In this document: positions 1 to 5,847 of the stretch, piece after piece
Position numbering within the stretch: position 1 is the first letter of the stretch
Layout of the letters: each line of letters begins with the position of its first letter
Source of the DNA: Rhizobium sp. CF122
Lineage (GTDB): Bacteria; Pseudomonadota; Alphaproteobacteria; Rhizobiales; Rhizobiaceae
Direction: 5' to 3'
NCBI RefSeq assembly: GCF_000282035.1
Contig: NZ_AKKA01000067.1
Span: 1 to 64,000, forward strand
DNA length: 64,000 nt
The notes under the pieces: generated by a model
What the model was told of the DNA's origin: nothing
The model's input: the letters and a program-made list of their open reading frames with translations, nothing else
The model's database searches: none
Translations under genes and position numbers: made by a program

Positions 1-420
1 AAGAGCGGCAGCCGCCGCCAGCGTGTGCAGGTGCAGCCGGTGGCGCAGCTCGAATTGAAGACCGGTGCCTGGGCGCCCGTCGATACGCTCTACATGAATG
101 CCATCGGCAAGGTGCGCCTCGCCTTCGACGAACAGGCGATCTTCGACCCGTATGAGCAGAACCGTGCATCCGGCTCGTTCATCCTGATCGACCCCGACAC
201 CAACAACACGGTGGCCGGCGGCATGGTGGGCGGAAAGCGCGGTGAACTCGGCGGTATTCATGGCGGCGACGCCCGCGTGATCCTGTCGCTGCCGGCCGAC
301 CTCGCCGACCAGATCATGGCCAGCGAACTCTTTGCCAACCGACGCCACGAGGCGGAGGTGCGGCGCATGACGGCGGCTCAGGCCGCCGACCTCTGGTCGA
401 ATGCGGCAAGCGACATTTAA
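1..420 (+). CDS. cysN: Sulfate adenylyltransferase subunit 1 (CysN), C-terminal part
   Basis: The reading frame is already open at base 1 and stops at 418-420, so the 5' part lies outside the window. The visible 139 codons match the last beta-barrel of the EF-Tu-like GTPase CysN: the block FDPYEQNRASGSFILID followed by a glycine-rich stretch is typical. CysN with CysD makes adenosine phosphosulfate from ATP and sulfate, with GTP hydrolysis driving the reaction, as the entry step of sulfate assimilation. The frame ends without an APS-kinase domain, so this is CysN alone and not a CysNC/NodQ fusion. The family call rests on the C-terminal domain only. Confidence 0.85.
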   Translation, partial: KSGSRRQRVQVQPVAQLELKTGAWAPVDTLYMNAIGKVRLAFDEQAIFDPYEQNRASGSFILIDPDTNNTVAGGMVGGKRGELGGIHGGDARVILSLPADLADQIMASELFANRRHEAEVRRMTAAQAADLWSNAASDI

Positions 421-428
421 GCAACCGA

Positions 429-456
429 AAACGGGGCCAAATCGGCCCCGTTTCTC
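429..456 (+). terminator. Intrinsic terminator after cysN
   Basis: A perfect 10-bp stem (429-438 with 444-453) and a 5-nt loop lie nine bases after the cysN stop. The right arm ends in TTT and is followed by a moderately T-rich stretch. Its place between two converging genes (cysN and allE) fits a terminator. Confidence 0.75.
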
Positions 457-478
457 ATTCTGGTTTGTCTCTCTGCGC

Positions 479-1294
479 CTACCACAACGGCATGTGGCGG
501 TTGACGTCCTTGTAGAGCAGATAGCGGAAGCGGCCGGGGCCGCCGGCGTAGCAGGCCTGCGGGCAGAAGGCGCGCAGCCACATGAAGTCGCCGGCCTCCA
601 CTTCGACCCAATCCTTGTTGAGACGATAGACGGCCCTGCCCTCGAGCACATAGAGTCCGTGCTCCATCACGTGCGTTTCCATGAACGGGATGACGCCGCC
701 GGGCTCGAAGGTGACGATGGTGACATGCATGTCGTAGCGCAGGTCGGCCGGATCGATGAAGCGGGTCGTGGCCCAGGCGCCGTCGGTATCGGGCATCGGC
801 TGAGGCGGATGGTTCTCCTCATGCGTGAAGATCGCCGGCGGCGGCTCCTGCCCTTCGACCTCCTGGAAGGCCTTACGGATCCAATGAAACTTCACGGGTG
901 CAGCGCTCTTGTTCGACAGCGTCCAGCGGGAGCCGGCAGGCAGGAAGGCGAAAGAGCCTAGACGCATGGCATGCGAGGCACCATCGAATTCGACGGTCAT
1001 CTCGCCCTCGACGACGAAGAGCACGCCTTCGGCGCGCTTTTCTGGCTCCGGCCGATCACTGCCGCCGCCCGGCTGCACTTCCATGATGTATTGCGAAAAG
1101 GTCTCGGAAAAGCCGCTCAACGGACGGGAGATTACCCAGGCTCGCGTACCTTCCCAGTGCGGGAGATAGCTGGTGACAATGTCGGTCATGACGGTGCGGG
1201 GGATGACAGCATAGGCCGTCGTGAACACGGCCTTGCTGGACAGGAGTTCGGTCTGCGGCGGCAGGCCGCCCATGTTGGAATAGAAGCTGCTCAT
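479..1294 (-). CDS. allE: (S)-ureidoglycine aminohydrolase, bicupin
   Basis: A 271-residue two-domain cupin of the AllE/YlbA family. The enzyme hydrolyses (S)-ureidoglycine to (S)-ureidoglycolate and ammonia in allantoin (purine) breakdown and binds Mn in the second cupin domain. The C-terminal cupin shows ETHVMEHGLYVLEG, giving the metal-binding Glu and His residues, and QACYAGG further on, both hallmarks of the family. Length is close to that of E. coli AllE. The ATG at 1294 was preferred to an in-frame GTG at 1309. It converges on cysN and no other allantoin genes are next to it. Confidence 0.88.
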   Translation of the reverse strand: MSSFYSNMGGLPPQTELLSSKAVFTTAYAVIPRTVMTDIVTSYLPHWEGTRAWVISRPLSGFSETFSQYIMEVQPGGGSDRPEPEKRAEGVLFVVEGEMTVEFDGASHAMRLGSFAFLPAGSRWTLSNKSAAPVKFHWIRKAFQEVEGQEPPPAIFTHEENHPPQPMPDTDGAWATTRFIDPADLRYDMHVTIVTFEPGGVIPFMETHVMEHGLYVLEGRAVYRLNKDWVEVEAGDFMWLRAFCPQACYAGGPGRFRYLLYKDVNRHMPLW

Positions 1295-1422
1295 CGGTTC
1301 ACTTTTCACCGGCCGGGATTGTCAATCTGCTTTAAGCGCCGCATCTCTTCTAGGCAACCTTTAGATTGCCGCCGCCGCGCGTCAGAATGTCCGCGGCGCT
1401 TGGCTACCTCAGGAGGGATGAG

Positions 1423-1638
1423 ATGAGTCTGGAAAAACTTCGGGAAGACTATGTTCAGAGGGTCAAGGAGTACGAGGACAATCTCAAATCCATGGCCGAC
1501 AACGACGTCAAGCACTTCCGCGCGGAGGGAGCCGGGCCGCTCTCCGATATCACCGAGCAGATCCGCAACGAGTATTATCGGCATATCGAGACCTATGGCG
1601 CCTTGATTGCCGAGATCGATGCCATCCTCGGCGTATAG
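1423..1638 (+). CDS. Small acidic protein of unknown function, 71 aa
   Basis: The ATG at 1423 follows a strong ribosome binding site (AGGAGGG at about 1411-1417). The 71-residue product begins MSLEKLREDYVQRVKEYEDN, is rich in charged residues, predicted helical, and has no signal peptide or membrane segment. I do not recognise the family. It stands alone, divergent from allE, and the next signal downstream is the two-way terminator at 1761-1800. The good ribosome site and codon use make it a real gene; function is unknown. Confidence 0.7.
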   Translation: MSLEKLREDYVQRVKEYEDNLKSMADNDVKHFRAEGAGPLSDITEQIRNEYYRHIETYGALIAEIDAILGV

Positions 1639-1760
1639 GAGTGTACCTTCAACCCAGGCGGTGCAATCTCGCCGCACCGGCGCGTAAGGTGCGGGCTTTC
1701 GTTCAGATGGCCAAGAATGATGACAACCGCCGGCCGCAACGACGATAGGCGGCGGAAAAG

Positions 1761-1800
1761 AAAAAAGCCCGCTTTCGCGGCCCGCTTCGGCGGGGTTTTT
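1761..1800. terminator. Two-way intrinsic terminator
   Basis: On the + strand a CCCGC-TTCG-GCGGG hairpin (1781-1794) is followed by GTTTTT. Read on the - strand, the same region gives a GC hairpin followed by CTTTTTT. It can end the transcript of the small gene at 1423-1638 and that of the tiny ORF at 1814-1924, which converge here. Confidence 0.75.
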
Positions 1801-1813
1801 CATTGTGCGGATG

Positions 1814-1924
1814 CTACTTCGGCCCGCTCCCCGACATGAAGAATATCTTCACGGCCCCGACCGCGCTTGTGACGGCAATAATCACACCCATCGGCCACAT
1901 GCCAAATTTGCCGAACCGCTTCAT
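1814..1924 (-). CDS. Putative 36-aa single-span membrane protein
   Basis: An ATG at 1924 opens a 36-codon frame ending TAG at 1814-1816. The product starts MKRFGKFGMWPMGVIIAVTS and holds one hydrophobic helix (about residues 9-25) flanked by basic residues, as in other tiny membrane proteins. Its stop lies 14 bases before a two-way terminator with a strong T tract in its direction. The ribosome site is weak (GGAAAA about 11 bases upstream). It is too short to judge by length, so this is a plausible rather than certain gene; I know no named family. Confidence 0.4.
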   Translation of the reverse strand: MKRFGKFGMWPMGVIIAVTSAVGAVKIFFMSGSGPK

Positions 1925-2010
1925 AGTGAGCAGGTTTTCCGGGCTGTCGCTCCGATCCAATTGACAGAATCATTGAGACGCTGCCTACATCCCGTCGGTA
2001 GAGGGACGAA

Positions 2011-2733
2011 GTGTTTCAACCTATGCGCAAAAAACGTAGACGTAAAATTGGTCTGCCCGACGATTCAAAGACCCGTGCGGTTGTGATCGGCTCGGCCCTC
2101 TTCTTTCCTTTGCCCCTCGCTTTGATCGTAAGCAGTTTGGTGAAACTACCCCCCGCCATCGGTCCCGTGCCCGTGGTGATCGGTGCGATTGGGCTGGTTT
2201 TATGTGTCGCGGCGATATTCTCGCAGAAACCGCGCGGGCTCCGCTTTGCGTGCGGCTTTTACCTTGCCATGACCTTCTGCATTCCGCTGGCGCTATTTCT
2301 ATATTGGCCGAGAGAGTGGTTCGTAACGGGCATATTGGGCGGACAGGTGCTCGGTGCCATCACCTGGATCTGCTCCCAGATGTTGGTGCATGGGAACCTA
2401 GACCCGTTTGGTAATAATATTCGGAATATTGGTGGCGCCGAGTTTCGGAAGGCGATTTGGGGCCTTGCCGGGCAGTTTCTCATCTGGAATGTGCTCGTAG
2501 CGCTCATAGGCGGCACTCCGTGTACGAGCGGCGGCCGATGCAAGACCGGCGAAGCACTCTTCGGTACTCACGAAGGTCTATTTTCGTCCTATTGGACCTG
2601 CTGCCTCTTTTGTACTCTGTGCGTCGCGGCGTTTCCTCGATTTGCGTTCGAGTTTGTTGCGCGTGCACGACGAAATCAAATGCTAGGGCAGATTAAACCC
2701 GCCCTTAAGCAGGAAGGCGATAACACCCAGTAG
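2011..2733 (+). CDS. Multi-span integral membrane protein of unknown function
   Basis: A 240-residue product from a GTG start at 2011, preceded by GAGGG with a 5-base spacer. After a basic N-terminus (RKKRRRKIG) it shows about five to six hydrophobic segments (near residues 28-45, 50-69, 78-95, 100-122, 150-168 and 190-212), so it sits in the inner membrane. I do not recognise the family. Third codon positions are less GC-rich than in the core genes around it, with codons such as CGT, TTG, GTA and ATT, which fits foreign origin. It is the first gene of the accessory stretch that ends at tRNA-Pro. Confidence 0.6.
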   Translation: MFQPMRKKRRRKIGLPDDSKTRAVVIGSALFFPLPLALIVSSLVKLPPAIGPVPVVIGAIGLVLCVAAIFSQKPRGLRFACGFYLAMTFCIPLALFLYWPREWFVTGILGGQVLGAITWICSQMLVHGNLDPFGNNIRNIGGAEFRKAIWGLAGQFLIWNVLVALIGGTPCTSGGRCKTGEALFGTHEGLFSSYWTCCLFCTLCVAAFPRFAFEFVARARRNQMLGQIKPALKQEGDNTQ

Positions 2734-2769
2734 CAGACCGCCGATCACGAGCCGCATGATCCAGGTCAT
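2683..2769 (-). CDS. Possible 28-aa hydrophobic micro-protein
   Basis: From an ATG at 2769 the - strand encodes 28 residues beginning MTWIMRLVIGGLLLGVIAFL, a textbook membrane helix, ending TAG at 2683. The frame stays open upstream to 3087 but that part overlaps convincing + strand genes. It also overlaps the last 51 bases of the membrane protein gene on the other strand. A chance helix antisense to coding DNA is quite possible; listed because such segments in small phage or island proteins can be real. Confidence 0.22.
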   Translation of the reverse strand: MTWIMRLVIGGLLLGVIAFLLKGGFNLP

Positions 2770-2847
2770 TGTCCCGCCGATCGATGAGAGCTTCTCCTCT
2801 ATCTGGTATCGATCTCTGATTTCCTCTTCGAAGAGCGCCGCCGAGCA

Positions 2848-3015
2848 ATGGAAATCCTTGCTGCGCGCCCGATGGACACCGACAAGCATCTTGAGTGCAT
2901 GGTCAAGCTGCAGTGGGCTGCCTACGATAGCAACGGCGAGGAGTTGGACGATCTGAGGCGTCTGGCCACTCACGTTCACGATCTTCGCGAAAGCAGAAAG
3001 GTGGTGCTGGCATGA
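2848..3015 (+). CDS. Small unknown protein, 55 aa, first of three coupled ORFs
   Basis: A 55-codon frame from ATG 2848 to TGA 3013-3015. The product is soluble and charged, ending in a predicted helix (EELDDLRRLATHVHDL, then RESRKVVLA). Its stop overlaps the start of the next ORF in the sequence ATGA, the usual sign of translational coupling. The ribosome site is poor, so the start could also be the ATG at 2872. No family is recognised. The coupling to 3012-3278 is the main reason to accept it. Confidence 0.5.
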   Translation: MEILAARPMDTDKHLECMVKLQWAAYDSNGEELDDLRRLATHVHDLRESRKVVLA

Positions 3016-3278
3016 GCACCTCCAACGATTTTGACCCCTCCGATGTCTATTACCACCTCTTGGAGCTGGGCGGTTTGCTTGAAACAATCTGCAATGTCCT
3101 TGGCGACATGGAGTACGCCAGACAGGACGACAGCCGCATCGACGAGCTCGACCAGGTATACCGTTTGAGCCGGATTGCCTATCGCGAGGCGGAACGCATC
3201 ACAAGTTCCGCGGCATTCCTAGATCGCTCTTCCGTGACAGGGGAAATCAAAGCGCTCCTCGGGGAGGGTGCGCAATGA
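3012..3278 (+). CDS. Small acidic protein, 88 aa, second of three coupled ORFs
   Basis: The product begins MSTSNDFDPSDVYYHLLELG and is acidic and mostly helical with no membrane segment, resembling the small cytosolic proteins of phages, plasmids and islands. It starts inside the stop of the previous ORF (ATGA at 3012-3015) and ends inside the start of the next (ATGA at 3275-3278), so all three would be made from one message at linked rates. I do not recognise a domain. Real gene likely; function unknown. Confidence 0.6.
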   Translation: MSTSNDFDPSDVYYHLLELGGLLETICNVLGDMEYARQDDSRIDELDQVYRLSRIAYREAERITSSAAFLDRSSVTGEIKALLGEGAQ

Positions 3279-3517
3279 CATGCACGACAAAGCGTCTTCA
3301 GTCCATCTTTCAGACCCAAGCCAGAAACGCCGATATAGGCGCCAAGCAGATCTATGCGGTTTCCATTCATCTTGCTCAACTGATGCACAACTTCCACGGA
3401 GACATCAGCGGCCAAGGCTGGGAGGTCTGCATCAGTCATGATGCAGGTGTAGAGCTCATCCTGGTAAAGCCGGCGCGTACCCCCTCGCCTCCTACGCTTT
3501 CTGAGATACTGGCATAA
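3275..3517 (+). CDS. Small unknown protein, 80 aa, third of three coupled ORFs
   Basis: Starts at the ATGA overlap with the previous ORF. The first 65 or so residues look like a compact domain with a beta-rich end (WEVCISHDAGVELILVKP). The last 15 residues (about 3470-3517) are read from DNA that in another frame still encodes integrase sequence, so the original C-terminus has probably been replaced at a deletion junction. Function unknown. The mismatch between the body and tail of the protein suggests the gene was cut when the island decayed. Confidence 0.5.
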   Translation: MTCTTKRLQSIFQTQARNADIGAKQIYAVSIHLAQLMHNFHGDISGQGWEVCISHDAGVELILVKPARTPSPPTLSEILA

Positions 3518-3815
3518 GGCCGACACCGTGACGGATGCCGAAGGGCAGAAGGTGACGCTGCGCTACGTGGTGACCTATGCCGGGGAAAAGATCGTGAAGC
3601 CGCACAAGGCATTCAGGACGATCAGGGCTGAGGCTGGCTTTGGGGAAGACGTCACGCCGCACGTGCTAAGCCACACTCGAGCTACCTGGCTTGCCCAGGC
3701 CGGCGTAGAAGTCGAGCAGGCTGCAGCTTCTTTGGGGATGACTGCGGAAGAGTTTGAACGGACCTATTCGCATGCAAGTCCGGACTTCCAACAGCAGGCA
3801 GCGAACGCTTTCTAA
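3468..3815 (+). pseudogene. Remnant of a tyrosine recombinase (phage-type integrase)
   Basis: From the codon after a TAA at 3465-3467 to TAA at 3813-3815 the frame encodes the last third of an integrase: RLLRFLRYWHK, then KPHKAFRTIRAEAG, then TPHVLSHTRATWLAQAGV, then ERTYSHASP with the catalytic Tyr. The N-terminal arm and core-binding domains and the first catalytic Arg are missing. In the HxLRHT box the second catalytic Arg is Ser (VLSHT). There is no credible start codon with a ribosome site. Its 3' end faces the 3' end of tRNA-Pro, the classic place for an integrase that used this tRNA as target. Inactive remnant. Confidence 0.85.
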
Positions 3816-3817
3816 GT

Positions 3818-3889
3818 GGTCCGCTGCTTCAAACGGTCCGCAATCGGTCCGTTGATTTAAAATCGGTCTTCGCGGAGGAGATCGGTTCG
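3818..3889. repeat. Cluster of short GGTCCG-like repeats beside tRNA-Pro
   Basis: Within 72 bases there are three exact GGTCCG copies (3818, 3835, 3846) and two near copies (GGTCTT at 3865, GGTTCG at 3884), several preceded by ATC or AAC. They lie between the integrase remnant and the tRNA 3' end. Short repeats in this place are typical of integrase arm-binding sites, but that role is inferred. Confidence 0.45.
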
Positions 3890-3923
3890 GGAGTTAAAAC
3901 CCTTACAATGCAGGGGTTTCGGC

Positions 3924-4000
3924 TGGTCGGAGTGGAGTGATTCGAACACTCGACCCCCACGTCCCGAACGTGGTGCGCTACCAGACTGCGCTACACTCCG
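3924..4000 (-). tRNA. tRNA-Pro (anticodon CGG)
   Basis: Read on the - strand, the sequence folds as a cloverleaf: a 7-bp acceptor stem (CGGAGTG with CACTCCG), a CACGT/ACGTG anticodon stem around the loop TCGGGAC region with anticodon CGG, and a T loop GTTCGAATC. The discriminator is A (3927) and CCA is encoded at 3924-3926. It reads the proline codon CCG. Its 3' end points to the integrase remnant, so it is the probable attachment site of a lost element. Confidence 0.96.
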
Positions 4001-4269
4001 TGACCAGCGGCGCCTCTATAGACCGGCCCATCCCATTGCGCAAGCACCAAAATTCAAAAGCCGGCGCATTTTTTTCGAGGACGCTAGCCGGCGGCAGAAA
4101 GGCGCTTTCCGGAACAAAAAGCCACACTCACGGCAAATTTTGCAATTGCGAAGGCGGGCCGATTTTCTTTTGCCGGGTTCCACGCTAAAGCGCTCGGCGG
4201 GACAAGCGGAAACCGCTGCAGGCCAGCGATTCCCGCCGTCGAATGCGCGACAATTTCAGGGACGATAGA

Positions 4270-4683
4270 ATGACACTCCGCACCTTTGCCGCGGCCGGGC
4301 TTGCCATTGCGCTTGCCGGCTGCACGACTATTCCGACCTCCGCCGATCCGATCTCCAGCCGCTGGGTGGGCCAGTCGGCCGGCAAGTTCTTTGCCGCATT
4401 CGGCCCGCCGATCAACGATGTCGAGAACGGCTCCGGCGTCACCTACACCTGGAAGGGCGGCTACAAGACGGTTCGCGTCCCGGCGAAATACACAGAAGGC
4501 GCCGACGGCAAGCGCGGCAAGCAGATCTCACCCGCCCGCACGCAGTACCTGCGCTGCCAAGCGGAAATCGTCACGAGCTCCGACTACACAATCCGCAGCA
4601 TCCGCGTCGTCGGCGACATCCCGGGTGTAAACGGCCCGTCCTATTGCGCCGAATTCCTGGCGCCGGCGCAGCCCGCGCAGTGA
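4270..4683 (+). CDS. Small lipoprotein of unknown function
   Basis: The 137-residue product has a lipoprotein signal sequence (MTLRTFAAAGLAIALAGC) whose lipobox LAGC gives a lipidated Cys at residue 18. The mature part is about 120 residues with two more Cys (LRCQAE and SYCAEF) that may form a disulfide. The block FFAAFGPPINDVENGSG followed by YTWKGG resembles the small outer-membrane-assembly or SmpA-like lipoproteins common in rhizobia, but I cannot name a family. The ATG at 4270 was chosen because the signal peptide begins there; an upstream ATG at 4243 would spoil it. A strong terminator follows. Confidence 0.75.
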   Translation: MTLRTFAAAGLAIALAGCTTIPTSADPISSRWVGQSAGKFFAAFGPPINDVENGSGVTYTWKGGYKTVRVPAKYTEGADGKRGKQISPARTQYLRCQAEIVTSSDYTIRSIRVVGDIPGVNGPSYCAEFLAPAQPAQ

Positions 4684-4709
4684 TTTAGGCCGCGGTTTCT
4701 ATTTGAATG

Positions 4710-4731
4710 CAGGCGGCCGAAAGGCCGCCTG
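4710..4731 (+). terminator. Hairpin terminator with GAAA tetraloop
   Basis: A perfect 9-bp stem (4710-4718 with 4723-4731) is closed by a GAAA loop, 26 bases after the lipoprotein stop. The bases that follow are only modestly T-rich, so termination efficiency is uncertain. Confidence 0.65.
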
Positions 4732-4781
4732 TCTGTCGGCCGTTGTCCATACATAACAATTTGCCATAACATTCAATTCGC

Positions 4782-5029
4782 GTGTTCGATGGGCACGGCG
4801 TGAACTTCGAGACAGCCAGCCGGATTTTCGAAAGTTTCGTCTTCACGGTGACCGACAGCCGTTTCGACTACGGCGAAGTCGCGAGATCAGCATCGACGCA
4901 ATCGACAATCTGGCCGTTCTCACCGTCGTCCATACCGATCGAGATGACCGCAAGAGGATCATATCCGCGCGACCGCCAAGCCGCTCCGAAAGGAAACGTT
5001 ATGAAGACGAAATACAAAAAAAGAACTGA
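4782..5029 (+). pseudogene. brnT: Decayed BrnT-type toxin gene
   Basis: Two adjacent frames together give BrnT, the RelE-fold ribonuclease toxin. The first part reads HGVNFETASRIFESF, then TVTDSRFDYGE. A one-base deletion near 4880 then shifts the frame, after which the other frame reads DNLAVLTVVHTDRDD, RKRIISARPPSRSERKRYED, the catalytic half of BrnT, to a stop at 5027-5029. The usual N-terminal 15 or so residues before HGV are also gone, with only a short FDG left. No functional toxin can be made from this gene. Confidence 0.8.
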
Positions 5030-5248
5030 GCGTTGAGAAGCTCGTAGCGCTTCGCGACGAGGATATCGACTTCAGAACTCGACGAAAGCTTCTGGCGCGA
5101 GGCGCGCCTCGCAGAGCCCGACCGCACCCAGCCAGTCACGATCCGCGTCAAGAAATCGGTGCTGGAGTGCTTATAAGTCACTCGGCAAAGGTTACAGACT
5201 CGCATGAACGCCGTACTGGAATCCTATGCCAACACGCTAAAGAAATGA
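5001..5248 (+). pseudogene. brnA: Decayed BrnA-type antitoxin gene
   Basis: Starts at an ATG inside the end of brnT, as normal for this pair. Pieces in three frames match BrnA, the ribbon-helix-helix antitoxin: VEKLVALRDEDIDF, then LDESFWREARLAEPDRTQPV and TIRVKKSVLE, then RMNAVLESYANTLKK to a stop at 5246-5248. The frame is broken at a run of seven A (5016-5022), after DIDF (about ten bases missing), and twice near 5170-5195 where an in-frame TAA also appears. With brnT also broken, this is a dead toxin-antitoxin locus. Confidence 0.8.
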
Positions 5249-5313
5249 ACGAGCGAGATGCCGCTCAGGCCAGTCCGCTCCGTTTGTTCCTGAAGAAGGG
5301 ACCCAGATAAAGA

Positions 5314-5388
5314 TGGCTGGGGCGCCAGGATTCGAACCTGGGAATGCCGGTACCAAAAACCGGTGCCTTACCGCTTGGCGACGCCCCA
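5314..5388 (-). tRNA. tRNA-Gln (anticodon TTG)
   Basis: On the - strand a cloverleaf with acceptor stem TGGGGCG/CGCCCCA, anticodon stem CCGGT/ACCGG around loop TTTTGGT (anticodon TTG), T loop GTTCGAATC, discriminator G and an encoded CCA at 5314-5316. It reads glutamine codon CAA. It lies 65 bases after the brnA remnant. Confidence 0.96.
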
Positions 5389-5550
5389 CCAGAACTTGAA
5401 AGCGGAGACCGCTTGCCAAATCGACGCCTGCTTAGCAAAGCTCGCCTGCCGTCACAATCATTAAGTTTCGGGCCGCGGCATATTTCTGTGCGCTTTTTGC
5501 ACCGCCATGCTAGGTCTCGGGTCAGCCGTCCAAGACGATCCGGAGTGACG

Positions 5551-5847
5551 ATGAGCCAGTACCGCGCCCGCCCGCCTGCCCTCGCAACGCTGCTGCTCGA
5601 CGATGCAGTGGTTCGGATCACCCGTTGGGATTTCGAGCCGGGTGCGGACACGGGCGTTCATACGCATGGCATGGGCTACGTCGTCGTGCCGATGACGGAC
5701 TGCCAGTTTCTTCTGGAGGAAAAGGACGGCACCCGCAGGGTCGATGTCGCCAAAGGCGCGGCCTACCGACGCGATGCCGGCACGGAGCACAATGTCGTCA
5801 ATGCCGGCGATCAGCCGATGTCCTTCATCGAGATTGAATACAAGTAA
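5551..5847 (+). CDS. Small single-domain cupin protein
   Basis: A 98-residue cupin starting at ATG 5551, with CGGAG just upstream. The first cupin motif is visible as DTGVHTHGMGYVVVP and the second as AGTEHNVVNAGDQP, so the three His expected to hold a metal are present. The small beta-barrel has no other domain. Such proteins include dioxygenases, isomerases and sensors, so the substrate cannot be told. The stop touches the start of the MBL-fold gene that follows (TAA then ATG with no gap), so the two are co-translated. Confidence 0.75.
   Translation: MSQYRARPPALATLLLDDAVVRITRWDFEPGADTGVHTHGMGYVVVPMTDCQFLLEEKDGTRRVDVAKGAAYRRDAGTEHNVVNAGDQPMSFIEIEYK

Larger units (their letters stand above)
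1639..2010. other. Gap between the 1423-1638 gene and the 2011 gene
   Basis: Apart from the terminator at 1761-1800 and the tiny - strand ORF at 1814-1924, I see no convincing gene in these 372 bases. An open + frame at 1805-2086 has no ribosome site, overlaps the next gene and looks like chance. The segment may be the left fringe of the island remnant that follows, but no attachment-site repeat was recognised in it. Confidence 0.4.

Noticed and set aside
1805..2086. 93-codon + frame before the membrane protein gene
   Set aside because: No ribosome site, overlaps the next gene and the tiny - strand ORF, and has no regular hydrophobic or helical pattern.
2756..2956. 66-codon + frame beside the coupled small ORFs
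   Set aside because: The neighbouring frame (2848-3015) has the ATGA link to the next gene; this one does not.
3528..3815. A complete short integrase gene starting at GTG 3528
   Set aside because: Integrase similarity extends upstream in the same frame to about 3474, the catalytic core is incomplete and no ribosome site precedes the GTG, so it is a remnant.
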